DNA from: Diphasiastrum complanatum
Taxonomy: Eukaryota > Streptophyta > Lycopodiopsida > Lycopodiales > Lycopodiaceae
NCBI GenBank assembly: GCA_029204225.1
Contig: CM055099.1
Location: 48,134,909 to 48,198,908, forward strand
Direction: 5' to 3'
DNA: 64,000 nt
A program made the position numbers and the translations under genes. Below the pieces are notes generated by a model. That model was given only the letters and a program-made list of their open reading frames with translations. It did not search any database and was not told the DNA's origin. Positions 23,281 through 34,434 of this stretch are shown in pieces. Numbering within the stretch: the first letter of the stretch is position 1; the number at the start of each line of letters is the position of its first letter.

Positions 23281-24009
23281 CCAACCATAACATGTAATCC
23301 GATACTTTTTTCAAATAGACCTCTCCCATCACACCCTAAAGCCTCACTCCCCCTCAACCGCAACAAACCACTTTCCACCTCCATCCGCCAGTGAACCATA
23401 GCGCCTGCATTTCAACCGCACTTGCCCACACTAAACTATACTCAGATCGCAATCACCCGCACCCACCGCAAACAGACACGCTGCAGCCGCAATTGTCCGC
23501 TACAGTTGCACTCGCCCACTAGCAATCCAATCATATCCATCTTGAACCGTGGAAACAGCATTAACACACAAATTCAAGCGCATCCACCGTTCACCCGTAG
23601 CGACCTCATTCACCTCCAACTCGAGAGTATTCAAACCACAACCACCTCGATCCGTACTGACTACCCTGAACTGTAGATCCCAATTGACTGCCATCATAGC
23701 AACACACAGTCTTCAAACCACAATCAACAGTACCAACTGCATTCAATAGCACTCCATCTCCATTTGCTCTTGACTATGTAATACACTGCATACAACCGTA
23801 TAGACCGCAATCACAATGCCTCCACCCTTGACCCGTAACCGGCATTAATCCATAGCACCCGCCTCCCACCGTAACCGTAAACCACACCAGACCGTAGACC
23901 GTAAGCTGTAGGACCTCCACGAGTTCATTCTAGATTTCTGCTACCAAGTTCATGCCGAAATTTTTCAAAATTTTCAAAACTTCTCGAGCAATCTAGAATC
24001 ACTACTATC
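23281..24009. other. C/A-rich sequence, no gene recognised
   Basis: The sequence right of the minisatellite is unusually rich in C and A with many ACCG and CAACC words (for example CTCAACCGCAACAAACC near 23355), which could be decayed further copies of the same repeat. Open frames here look like composition effects. Confidence 0.4.
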
Positions 24010-24952
24010 ATGGCCTCTCGCGACTCAACACTCTCTCTCCACCGTCGTAAGGCCCCTAAGCCCTATTCATGAGACATTTTCATGATTTCTATCAAAAAGT
24101 ATGTTGAGCAACTTATCCTAGCCAAGGATATTCATACAAACCTTGGATTTGATCTCACTTACTTCCTAGATCAGCAGAGCGAGATTTTGATTCGTGATAC
24201 CTACTCAACCTATTGAGATGAGTTCCAAATCACATATAAGAGCGGCAGTTATACCCTCATCAACATCTCTCCCGAGCACCTACAGAGTATTGGATCTCCT
24301 AATCTGGGAGAGATAATCCATGGCAAGGGTACTAGTTATGATGCCAAATATTTCATGAAGTTTCTGACGGAGGATGGAAAAACCATTGCCCAAACCATCT
24401 ACGGGATAGCTATTTGAATGCCTTCTCACGTATCCCCATCTCCGGGCGGCATCAGAAATCCTAGTCACTATGGTCAAGGTCCATACAATCAAAATGGATC
24501 GCATCCCACTGAGCGATCTCTCCTTCTTAACCCTCACCGTGGATGATTCCACTCACAACTACAAGTGGGCAAAAAAGGTATCAGACAAGTTATGCGGATT
24601 CTTAAAGGTCAGGAAACCAACCACCAAATGCGGATATCTCCTCCACATGTTGGTCACTCAACAGTTGGGACATCAAGTGGCAACTGCTATCAAAGAGCTT
24701 GATGACGTCTATCCGAGCACCAAAAAGCGAGCCACCCCACAATCGACAGCTGAACCTGTTTCACTAGCACCACCCACCAAGAAGCAGAAAGGAAAGACAA
24801 TCTGCACGGACGACACCATCTCCCCCGATATCTTATCCAGTGATATAGGGATAGAGTATGCTGAATCTGACGGGAGGTTGAAATCCTCTCAAGTCCCAAA
24901 GGACATCCTAGCGCAGCAGGAGGCCTTACTCCACCAGGCCCAACAATGCTGA
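24010..24952 (+). pseudogene. Broken unrecognised coding region
   Basis: From the ATG at 24010 (MASRDSTLSLHRRKAPKPYS) a protein-like reading continues with stops: KKYVEQLILAKDIHTNLGFD, LTYFLDQQSEILIRDTYS, SYTLINISPEHLQSIGSPN. It shifts frame near 24420 into an open stretch to 24952 (SDLSFLTLTVDDSTHNYKWA; KCGYLLHMLVTQQLGHQVAT) ending in a basic, Lys/Thr-rich segment (PPTKKQKGKT). The pieces read like one degraded protein of about 300 residues. The GYLLHMLVTQQLG part reminds me of proteins carried by plant retroelements, but I cannot name a family. Confidence 0.4.
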
Positions 24953-25416
24953 CAAGCAGTAGCAGCAGCAGCAGTAGGCAGGCAGCTCACTCGATGCAGG
25001 CGCTTTCGGTTTTGGTTTCGTGGCCGTGCTTTTGTCCACTTAGCCAGCTTCCACATTTCCAATTTTCTTACCTACTACCACTATTTCGCTTCCACCACTA
25101 CCACCACCATTTACCACCACATACACCCCCTCATTCACACTCAACACGGGCTTTGATTCCACAATTCCACCAAAGCCCTCTTCCACCCTACTTGACTCTG
25201 CAGTCAATGTAGATGATTTTGCTTTGCAATTTTTAACACAAACTACATTCACCACCATCACGACTCCCCTGATCCACACATCTCCCACATGCATTTTGTC
25301 ACCACCACATTCACCACCTCTCATACAACAATCAACCCCACCAACATCCCTTCTCATCCCTCAATCACTACCCCTTGTCTTTTCTCAAAATCCAAGCTCT
25401 CCGCCAATTCTAGATT
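24953..25416. other. AGC and ACC simple-sequence stretch
   Basis: An (AGC)n patch at about 24955-24975 is followed by C/A-rich sequence with many CCACCA and TTCACC words (25040-25350). Open frames on both strands come from this composition. It is the target in which copia E inserted. Confidence 0.5.
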
Positions 25417-25668
25417 TGTTAGAAATCAATGATAAACTTCATTGATATTGTTTACGAGGTACATTAATGTTGACAGCTGTGACCAGCTGTCATTAGCCGT
25501 AGGCTAGTCTATTAGTCTACTCGTAAGTTTTCTCTCTCTATCAGGGTTCAGGGGTTATTTGTATATTTTAACATTCTGTATGTGTTAAGAGTGATAGTGT
25601 AACAGTGCATGTTCTTCTTCTGCCTTCTTGTTGGTGAATGCTTCATGTTGCATATCTAATTATTGACA
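25417..25668 (+). repeat. 5' LTR of copia E (252 bp)
   Basis: It starts TGTTAGAAATCAATGATAAA and ends TAATTATTGACA, directly before TGGTATCAGAGC. It aligns end to end with element C's LTR: shared blocks include TGTTGACAGCTGT, TAGGCTAGT and GGTGAATGCTT. It ends with canonical TG...CA. Confidence 0.9.
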
Positions 25669-25680
25669 TGGTATCAGAGC
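25669..25680 (+). other. Primer-binding site of copia E
   Basis: TGGTATCAGAGC, complementary to the 3' end of initiator Met-tRNA, immediately follows the LTR. Confidence 0.9.
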
Positions 25681-26211
25681 AGCGATAATCATGCGTGTCT
25701 GATCAGTGGATACAGCTTGTCACTGGCTCCACAACGAAGTGAGAAAGTCCTTCACGGGAGGTGAAAGCTTGGAGAGACAAAAACGACTGGAAGAAATCCT
25801 TCTTTGGTGTATTTTGCAAGTTTGAAGCTCAGAATCATCAATGGGGAATGAAGACACAGTCTCGAAGGCATCAGAAAGGCTAGGACAGCATTAGACAGAT
25901 TGAAAATCTGTTGAGTGGGGGAGATTTTTACAATACTTCCTAGTTGTTGTGGAAAGTGCTATTTGTGTGAGAGGTTTGCCAAGAAATCTCTCATTTGTAT
26001 GTTTGGAGTACCGCAAATCACACTAGACAGTACTACCATTCAGAGTTAGGAGGCTTCATACTTTTCACATTACTAATCTCTGTCTTTTGAACGATCACAC
26101 ATTTCGAAATCTTTGCAAAGAAGAGACGGCGTAGCCGCCGCGCCGAAGTGGGGAATCTGGAATATTCTCTCTGAAAGTTCTTATATTCTCTCTACTTTCC
26201 ATCTTGTCCGT

Positions 26212-26464
26212 ACCAATATCGGATCGACACGCCAGAGGTAAAGAGAACCAAGAGCAGTCGTACATCCGCGCGTCATACCGATATCACATATCAATACCAA
26301 TATCGGAGCAACACGCTAGAGGTAAAGAAAATTCAGAGCAGTCGTCCATCCATGCGTCATACCGATATCGCATATTCGTACCAATATCGGATCCACGCGT
26401 GCGAGCTAAAGAGAATCCCAAGCAGTCGTGCACCCGCGCGTCGTACCAATATCAGGTGTCCAAC
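26212..26464 (+). repeat. 84-bp tandem repeat in the copia E leader, three units
   Basis: ACCAATATCGGA recurs at 26212, 26296 and 26380, exactly 84 bp apart. Each unit contains GAGGTAAAGA (or a variant), GAGCAGTCGT and GCGTCATACCGATATC. 84 is a multiple of three, and an open frame from 26204 to 26521 reads it as a 28-residue repeat (HARGKEN...SYRY). It lies just upstream of the gag ATG at 26524, in another frame. Confidence 0.92.
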
Positions 26465-26523
26465 CAAAAATTTACAGTTCTGTGGTGTGATAAATTTTGT
26501 GATCCAGACTCATCTATCTAGCA

Positions 26524-27377
26524 ATGGCAACTCTAAGCGAGAGTGTCCTTAATGAGTCAAGCAAATGGAAAGGTGCCGGCAACTATGCAGTTTGGAAATT
26601 CAAACTGAAGAACATTTTGATGGAAAAGGAGCTATGGGAGATCGTGACAGATGAAGAGACAAGGCCAGTGATTGAAGAAGATCAGTGGGCATTTGATAGC
26701 AAAAAATGGAAAGCCCATTTATTCCCTATATTTCAGATTCAAAAGGACCAAAAGACGTGTGGGAACATTGTAGGCATTGTTTGAAACGACAAATACATCT
26801 CGAATACTGTTTCTAAAGACAAAGTTGCATACATTGCGGATGGATGATGGCGCAACTATTGTCGATCACATACTGAAGATCAAAGAGATCTGTGGCCAAT
26901 TAGTAGCAGTTGGAGAGTGAGTACAAGATCATGAGATCATGCAATTGACATTGAATAGTCTGAGTGAGTCACATCAGATGTTTGTGACGAGTATAGCCAC
27001 AAGAGAAAATCTTCCAGCCTATGAAGAACTAGATGGATTGCTTTTGCAAGAAGAGCAACGTCAAGAGAACTTGAATCATTGTAACAGGAGCTATGATCAA
27101 GCTCTTGCAGTTAGAGGATGAGGTGGAAGATTTGTCCGTGGAAGGTATCAATCGAGAGGAGGAAACTCAAGTCGAGGATCATTTCAACAATTTCATGAGA
27201 AAGCCAATGATAGTCCAAATCGAGACAATTGGAATCAAGGCCGAGGTCAAGGATGCGGCTATTCAAGACAAAATAAACCTGGAAATTGTAGGTACTGCAA
27301 CAAACCTGGCCACTGGGAGCGTGAATGCTTCAAGAAACAGAAGGAGATGGAACAAAGAAAAGACAAATGACAAGTGA
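26524..27377 (+). pseudogene. Copia E gag with zinc knuckle, frameshifted
   Basis: The ATG at 26524 opens MATLSESVLNESSKWKGAGN followed by VWKFKLKNIL, the family's gag start. The frame is lost near 26715-26780; gag sequence goes on in other frames (FLKTKLHTLRMDDG near 26815; LNSLSESHQMFV near 26950; LLLQEEQRQENL near 27050), then an Arg/Gly-rich stretch and the knuckle CRYCNKPGHWEREC (27290-27331). Gag forms the particle and binds RNA; this copy has several breaks. Confidence 0.87.
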
Positions 27378-27446
27378 AAAATTATGCTGATCAACATCAA
27401 TTTGATGACTATTATTATGAAGACAATTATACTGATCAACATCAAT

Positions 27447-29492
27447 ACGATTGTTAGAATCCCCATCGTCATGCCAGTCATTGCTAAAGCACAAACAAGT
27501 GACGAACGCTACGTTACCACCCAGCCATAGAGGTACTGCCACCTCACCCTCGTGCATTGGAGCTACAGACCACCATCAAGCAAGCTCGGATCTCATGTAA
27601 GCCATGGTGTCCTATACCACCATGTCTTACCCTCGACCCTTACCTACTTACATCCTGAGGCCTAGATACTCGTCCTGACCTGACCACCAGTGGAAGAGCT
27701 CTTCATTCTCCAGGAGAGAATGAATACCCAGCTCATGGAGATCCACCTCTATATACATAGTCCAGGTGGGTCATCTCCCTCCATAGGAATCATGCATGAC
27801 TAACGACACGCGGCAGTTGCGCACACTGACACGGGTCCATAACAACGAGTCATCGCGTGCCAATGAGACATTGATACGTGGCATCCAAAAGACCTATAGC
27901 TCCAGTTCAGCGTTCTGTCCCATAACTGAGACCATCACCTCAAGTTTTCTGTTGCGTACCCTTATGGGTACGTAACATTTCCTCCCCCTTTAAGAGTCTC
28001 CTCCTAATGGGAGTAAGCTAGGGAAGTTCAGTCTTAAATACTCCTCTCTCTCTCAAGTGTCCTTGTCATCTGTCTTACCTTTTCAACGTACAAGAAACTC
28101 AGAAACCAAATCAATTGGTGACGACGAATGTCAACAAATTTTTCAGGTACATTAGGCACAAAGGTAGACAGATCCTCGAGCTCAACTAGTTCACCTTCCA
28201 AAATTAGGGAATCCTTCCTACTGAGTCATTCTTTTAAACGACTTACATGGAAAATATGATGAACCCCAACCCCAATTGGAAGATCTAGCTGATACGCGAC
28301 CGGGTTGATTTTCTTTACAACCTTATAAGGTCCGCTATATCGAGGAGATAGCTTATGACATTTTCCCGTCCGGAGTACCTTCGAATCCTCAGGGACTTTA
28401 AGATACACCCAGGTTCCAATTTCAATATCCTGAGGTGAACGATCACGGTTAGCATAAAATTGAGCTCTATCCTGAGCGGTTTTCATGCTTTCCTTGGCCA
28501 CTCGCAGCATTTCTTACATATCTTGCAGAAAATCTACTGCAGCTTGCACCTTGAGACCTTTGAGTCCGACCAAAACTGGAGAACACGGCTGAAAGCCTTA
28601 CATCAACATAAAAGGACTGAATCTGGTGGCAGAATGCTTAGCACTATTGTGCACGAACTCAACCAAAGGGAGATACTTTTTCCAGTCAGACTGTCGGTGA
28701 GAAACGTATGCTCTAAGCATATCCTCCAACATCTGGTTGACACTTGTCTGCCCATCAGATTTTGGGTGATCTGAAGAACTAAGATTAAGGGTTGTTTCAA
28801 GTTGCTAGAACTTGCTAGTGAACTTGGAGTCACGATCACTAACAATATCATTCGGCAAACCATACAATTTGAACAACTTTTCAACAAAAAGCTAGGCTAG
28901 TTTAGATGCCTTGACGTTAATTTAGTTGGTATAAATTGTGCCATCTTGGTTAGCCTGTCAATCACCACCCAAATGGCATCGTGATCACTCCGGGTTTTAG
29001 GGAGTCCAACCACAAAATCCATTGAAATACTTTTCCATTTTTTACTAGGAATTTCCAAGGGATGAAGAAGACCCGCAACTTTGAGTCTTTCTGCTTTGTT
29101 TTGCTGGCATTGTTCACAACTTTGAACATATGCCTCCACATGACCTTTCATCTTAGGCCAGAAGAAATTCTGCCTAACAAGGTCAAGTGTCCTTTGTATG
29201 CCTGGGTGACCAGCACAAGGGTTGTCATGACACTACTGCAGGATTTGGGCTCGCAAGTCTTCCCTATCCGGCACACAAACCTTTCCCTTTCAGAAAAGCA
29301 GGCCATTCCTTATGGATTAAGAGTTAAACATTAAAAGCTTTGAAACAAAGTTTCAAAGTCTACAATGTACTTTAGAAGTACAAACAGCTTTCAATCATAT
29401 ACAACAAAGAAAGTTTGAAATTTGAGGTTTACATTGACTAAACAAGGCCTTAACCTTCTGGTTTACGTTGAGAATGGGTACGTAACAACGAT
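27447..29492 (-). mobile_element. Deleted gypsy element F with 5-bp target duplication
   Basis: The inserted DNA is 27452-29487, flanked by ACGAT at 27447-27451 and ACGAT at 29488-29492. On the minus strand it shows part of a gypsy integrase (29330-28230), a polypurine tract complement (TTTCCTCCCCCTTT, 27978-27991) and a full 3' LTR (27977-27452, 526 bp, element-sense TGTTACGTACCC...GATTCTAACA). Gag, protease, RT and most or all of the 5' LTR are missing. The right end shares only about 13 bases (GGGTACGTAACA and one more) with the LTR terminus. Confidence 0.9.
28226..29330 (-). pseudogene. Gypsy F integrase fragment
   Basis: In element order: zinc-binding region with DNPCAGHPGIQRTL and FFWPKMKGHVEAYVQSCEQC (HHCC), then the core start WKSISMDFVVGLPKTR and AIWVVIDRLTKMAQFIP (28897-29151). 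The core end is in shifted frames (for example QPSDGQTSVNQMLED), and the C-terminal domain is 28226-28510 (GTWVYLKVPEDS; KLSPRYSGPYKVVKKI; VHHIFHVSRLKE). The last block is typical of chromovirus-type gypsy integrases, upstream of a chromodomain. Several stops make it a relic. Confidence 0.9.
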
Positions 29493-29531
29493 GATGATCA
29501 ATATGAAGATGATACATGTGAGAGTTCAAAA

Positions 29532-30335
29532 TTGTTCATTATAGCATTAATGACAAGTGATGAAACCAAGGATACCTGGTACATTGATAGTGGTGCATCC
29601 AAGCACATGACTTCAAGGAAAGAGTGGTTTTCAGAACTCAAGGAAACTAACAATGGTGATGAAGTTGGACAAGTTGATGGCAAATTGCTATCTGTTAAAG
29701 GAGTTGGAGTGGTACTAGTGAAGTTAGCCAGCGGGAAGATAAAGCAGATAAGCAATGTGCAATATGTACCTGGCTTAGCTAACAATCTACTATTTGTTGG
29801 GATGATGGCTGATCAACAACTCAAGGTTGAGTTTGACAGTGACAAATGTCTTGTCAAAGACATCAAGAATCACTACAAAGTGAAAACTATAGGAGCTAGA
29901 GTCAACGGAAATCGACTCTACAAATTGAATGCGAGATCTTTTACTCAAGCTATGGTAAGCATTGATGATAGTCGAAGTGATCTTTGGCATCAAAGGTTTG
30001 GTCATATCAGTGCTCAAAGCTTGCAAATCCTTAAAAGAGGTAATCTAGTTGTTGGATTGCTTGATATTTTTAGAGAGTTCAAGGCTCTAGTTGAAAAACA
30101 AACATGTTGTTATATTAAGACCCTCAGATCAGATGGTGGCGGTGAGAATTTTTCAACAGAGTTTATAAATTTTTTCAAGGATCAGGGGATCAAGAGACAA
30201 ACCACTACACCCTATTCACCACAACAGATTGGAAAAACAGATCCATTGTGGAGATGGCTAGGGAAATGCTTAAGAGCAAGGGTTTGCCAAATACTTTTTG
30301 GACAGAAGCATGCAACACAGCTACTCATATCTTGA
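29532..30335 (+). pseudogene. Copia E protease and core-deleted integrase
   Basis: The frame shows TWYIDSGASKHMTSRKEWFS (protease active site), IKQISNVQYVPGLANNLL, then LWHQRFGHISAQSLQILKRG. There it jumps to DIFREFKALVEK, skipping the CxxC cysteines and the first catalytic aspartates (usual HSD...FIDD). SDGGGENFSTEF and YSPQQIG follow before a frameshift to the next frame. The integrase is inactive. The 5' end abuts insertion F. Confidence 0.9.
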
Positions 30336-31339
30336 ATTGGTCTCCTTCAAAGTCTGTGGAGGGTAAGACACCTTACGAAGCTCTTAATGGAAAGAAACCT
30401 AATGTTTCTCATTTACGAGTATTTGGTTGTGATTCTTATGCTCATGTACTTGATGAAAAATGAAAGAAGCTGGATGGAAAAGCTGTTAAGTGTATTTTCC
30501 TTGGATATGATGAAAGAGTCAAGGCATACATGATGCATGACACAGATGCACAAAAGATCATGATTTTCAGAGATGCTACTTTTGATGAGATAGGTCAAAA
30601 TGACCAAATAAAATTGACAATTGATCCCTTTGATGATGAAGCTAAAGTGCAAGTGAAGGAAGAAGTTGGTGTCAATCTGGAAGAGCCAATGGAAAAAGAT
30701 AGGGTTAATACTGAGATTCCTAGGAGAGTGCCTAAGTGGTACTTGTCAGTAACAAGTGATGGCAATAAGGGAGATACTCTCGAATCAAGTGAGCAGGGAG
30801 AGCTTAGAAGATCAAGTAGAAATCGAAGACCTCCTGCAAGATTAGAGATGAAGCTGGCCCTAATGGGTTCTGTGCTCAAGGCTCAAGAACCAAAAACTTT
30901 TGATAAAGCAAAGGAGCACAAGGAGTGGCGTGAAGCTATGGAAACAGAAATGGAAGCTATATCGAAAAATAGGATGTGGAACTTGGTTGAGCTACCTGAT
31001 GGTAAGACGCCTATCACTTGCAAATGGATATACAAGATCAAATATGGAGCTGATGGGCAACTCAACAAGTACAAAGCACGGTTGGTTGCGAGAGGATTTG
31101 AGCAGCAGGAAGGTATTGATTTTGAGGAAACCTTTGCACCTGTAGCTAAGATGGTAACTATACGTTCTATCATTGCTATTTTTGCTTTCTATGGTTGGAA
31201 GATCCAGCAAATGGACGTTAAATATGCTTTTCTTAAAGGAGTGCTGGATGAAGAGGTGTACTTAGTACAACCTCAAGGATTTGTTGAGCCAGGGAGAGAG
31301 CATCTCGTTTGTAAGCTAACAAAGCCATTTATGGATTGA
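30248..31339 (+). pseudogene. Copia E integrase end, linker and truncated RT
   Basis: 30248-30463 gives the integrase C-terminal block (MLKSKGLPNTFWTEA; PYEALNGKKPNVSHLRVFGC), then a stop. 30530-31339 gives the acidic linker and RT: EWREAMETEMEAISKNRMWN, CKWIYKIKYGADG, KARLVARGFEQQEGIDFEET, MDVKYAFLKGVLDEEVYL. The frame stops at PFMD; a scrap of downstream RT follows to about 31420 (SDADPNLYILKKK). The catalytic YVDD segment is absent. Confidence 0.9.
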
Positions 31340-31420
31340 AGCAAGCACCATGCCCAGCGAAGGGGAATGGTAAAGAGTGATGCTGATCCTAATCTTTACA
31401 TTCTAAAAAAGAAATCAGCC

Positions 31421-32559
31421 TAAAAAACTTTGAAGGGCGATAACTTTATTAATATTGCTCAGATTGAGATGATCCAAAAAGCAAAAATGCTCCATTTTTC
31501 ATGTACAATACATTGCTTTAATCAAATTATATATATTTTTTACCAACGTTGATTTTATGATACCTATCATAGGCTTGGCCACATACCATCATGTCTTTTA
31601 ATGTATGGTCGTACAACAATCATTGGTATCATGTTTTAATGTAAAATTAAAGTGATTAAGTTTTCTGCGTTCTCAATGATATAGCATACTATGTACAATT
31701 TTTAGACAATATGATTTGCAAACATATCTTTTAGCTAGTAAGATAATAAACAACATGATAATGAATTTTACAAATAGATGTTAGAATAAATTTTAAAAAC
31801 CTAAAAAAAATGTAGCATGCCATGTGCTATCAATTTGACGTAATTTAAAAACACTAAACTCGCAAAACTCACAGATGAGGAAACTGGCTTAGTTTGACAC
31901 ACCCCTTTGACAAAAAGGCACGACGATCTTAGAAACTTATCTAGTCTAAACCAACAAAATATTGTCATGTGTACAAATTGATGAGTTGGTTTTATGACAT
32001 GTCATCGTAGACTAATTAGATGATTACATGTGTATAGTCACAACCATAGACAGAGTCGTGAATACTACAATTGGATTATGAAATATTCAAAATTCAGTCT
32101 TATCCAATTATTAAGATAGTGTCGCTTCATTACGTTCCTCCGATTAAGTATATTCTTTTAAATAGTCTTCGACGTAAGGCCTTCATTGGATATTTTTTCA
32201 TATATTGGTTGCTTAGTCTTCATATGTATTTGAATTCGATTAAGTAAAGTCAAATGTATTGCTTTATTCATGATTATGACTTTAATAGGGTATCACATGT
32301 CCCCCTCCTCAAATGTGCAGCGACCTCGCAAACATTCAGAAGAACTTGAAACCTTCAAACAACAACATTCAAAAAGATATTTTTCAAAATAAGAAAAGAA
32401 TTTGTATTATTATCAATAGAATATACAATCATGTAAGCATAAAGAAGTATCTTGGCATCTCTATAGAGTTAGTCGAAGTTTTGACACATGATCTGTGGCC
32501 TTGCTATACATACAAAAATTGTCAATAAAGGCTTTTAGAAACACTCGTAAATAGTCTTG
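31421..32559. other. No gene recognised
   Basis: AT-rich sequence with no long frame. The junction with copia E near 31420 is a truncation point rather than an LTR end. Confidence 0.45.
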
Positions 32560-33200
32560 AAATATAGTCATCATCATTCACAAGGCTTTCGATATCTAAA
32601 GGTCATCGAATACATACCTAATTATATCCTGAGAAACCATCAAGAAAACTATATATCTAATGTCCTGTGACTTGATCAAGAATCATATCAGTAAATGGTA
32701 ACGACGAGCGATGATCCTTCCTTGTGGCAGCATTCAATTTTTGAAAGTCTTGACATACTCAAATTTCATCAGTCTTTTTCTTTGGTACCACAACAATCGA
32801 AGATACCCACTCGCTACTTAGGATAGGATCAATGATTTCAACTTTTAGATATTTCTCCAATTCATCTTCAATCATCAAGGAATATTTTGGATTTAATCGA
32901 TATTGTTTTTGTTGAATCCGTATAGCATCCGGCTTTAAGTCGATTCAATGTTCGTTGAACTCCTTTGGAATTCCCTTAAGGTCATGCATAGTCCAAGCAA
33001 ACATGTCTTGGTGTTATCTTAAGAAATATGTGTATAACTGCATCTCTTCTTTCGACAAATGTCGAGATATTTTCAATACTTTATCAGGTGCAATAGACAT
33101 ATCAATTATTGCATCAGGCTTAATCATTTCTTCTATCATATTGGTTAATGAGTAGCCTTGAACTTCTCGATTTAAAAAATTATTTCTAAAACAAAAGATG
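32560..33200 (-). pseudogene. Gypsy reverse transcriptase relic
   Basis: Minus-strand text in broken frames shows the order of a gypsy RT: QQKQYRLNPKYSLMIEDELE, then EIIDPILSSEWVSSIVVVPK (about 32780-32850), DFQKLNAATRKDHRSSLPFT (about 32690-32760), then YSFLDGFSGYN (about 32625-32660). Several in-frame stops are present. Sequence to the right (to about 33440) may be the decayed protease region but I see no active site. No LTR can be tied to it. Confidence 0.82.
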
Positions 33201-34434
33201 GTTCTGCCTCTTCAACCTCATAACATTCAAAATAATTTATTTGAATGTCGTCCTCATGTGTCGATTTTGCAAAGATAGAATTTTCATTCGAGGTAAATCT
33301 TGTTTCAAATGTCAAAGTCTTGCCTTCGTATTTGTCAAGCTTCCAAGATATAACATGCTGTGTGTTGGACTTGCGTTGTCCATCGGACTATATCAGAGGT
33401 ATTTACTTCACCAAAACTTTTTGAAAATTCGTGCATAATGGAGCACACTTCCAATGAGGAAGAGATGCAAACTGTTACAATATTTGAACGATTGGTTTAC
33501 TGATGATAGTATTCATGCCCATGCTATGAAAATGAACAATGTATGTAATTTATGGACTTAGTTCTTGGGAAATGATAAGTTTTGAGGATGAATAGGAATA
33601 AGGGATGCTCTTATTACTCTGCTAAGTTATGCTCAAATATCTTAGAGTATAATAAGGTGAACTATCAAAATATAATACTTAAATGTGTCTCTTTTCCAGA
33701 GTTTGATTTTGACATGCTTGAATGGCACGGATTTGTCCAAGCCTTTAAGTGCTCAGACTCCCAAATGTGTTGCATGGGATGTCCATGGGGCTAGTATGGC
33801 ATGGATCTGCCCTAGTACTAGGCACTGCGGTCAAAGTCATGTCTCTTTTCACTTGTGCATTGCTAGACAGCTTCTTACATGTTGATATTGTTATGTGAAC
33901 TAAATACATTCTTGTTTGCTCTTGTACTGTTCAGTATGGCATTTGCCATGATACGGTTTCGATTAAAGAGAAGAATGTATAATTATTTATGAAACATGAT
34001 TGGGAATATTGGACGAATTATTTGTGATTGCAATCAAGCTGATAAAGTAGTGAATCTTGTCTCGGACATGGATGACAACTAATGCTCAACTATGACACCT
34101 ATCTCCCTCACTTAACTAACTCGTGTAGTTTTGTTTTGTGGGATGGTGGCAGGTAATAGCTGGGTGTCTTAAAACTTGCTTCACTTTTTAGTACTCTGTA
34201 TTGTAAGACTTTATACAACTATATTTTAATCTATTATGCTATAAATTGAAGTGTTCAAAGGGTATGGTCTTGACTTGTCAAGAGGGACTATGTGATGTTT
34301 TGTTACTCTCTCAAAGCATCTTTTTAAGATGCCAACCCGACTACCTTTTGGCCGGGGTAGTACCAAACCTTTACCTAAAATACTTGTATTTTATGGCTAA
34401 CAAGGTCTGTTTGATGATGTAGTCCACAGGATAG
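33201..34434. other. No gene recognised
   Basis: Short frames only (33241-33438, 33582-33794). Near 34320-34420 a sequence with GCCAACCCGACTACC might be the end of a repeat, but it has no defined boundary. Confidence 0.4.

Larger units (their letters stand above)
25417..31420 (+). mobile_element. Copia element E, 3'-truncated, with gypsy F inserted
   Basis: A plus-strand copia element: 5' LTR 25417-25668, PBS 25669-25680, leader with an 84-bp repeat, gag from 26524, zinc knuckle 27281-27331, then insertion F (27452-29487), protease, partial integrase, linker and RT up to about 31340. After that the text decays; the YVDD box, RNase H and 3' LTR are absent. The coding sequence resumes across F after the 5-bp target duplication. 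Same LTR family as C at 7610-7844. Confidence 0.92.

Noticed and set aside
25040-25445. Frames rich in Pro, His and Thr, or Gly and Val on the other strand
   Set aside because: They follow from the CCACCA/TTCACC simple sequence; no conserved motif is seen.
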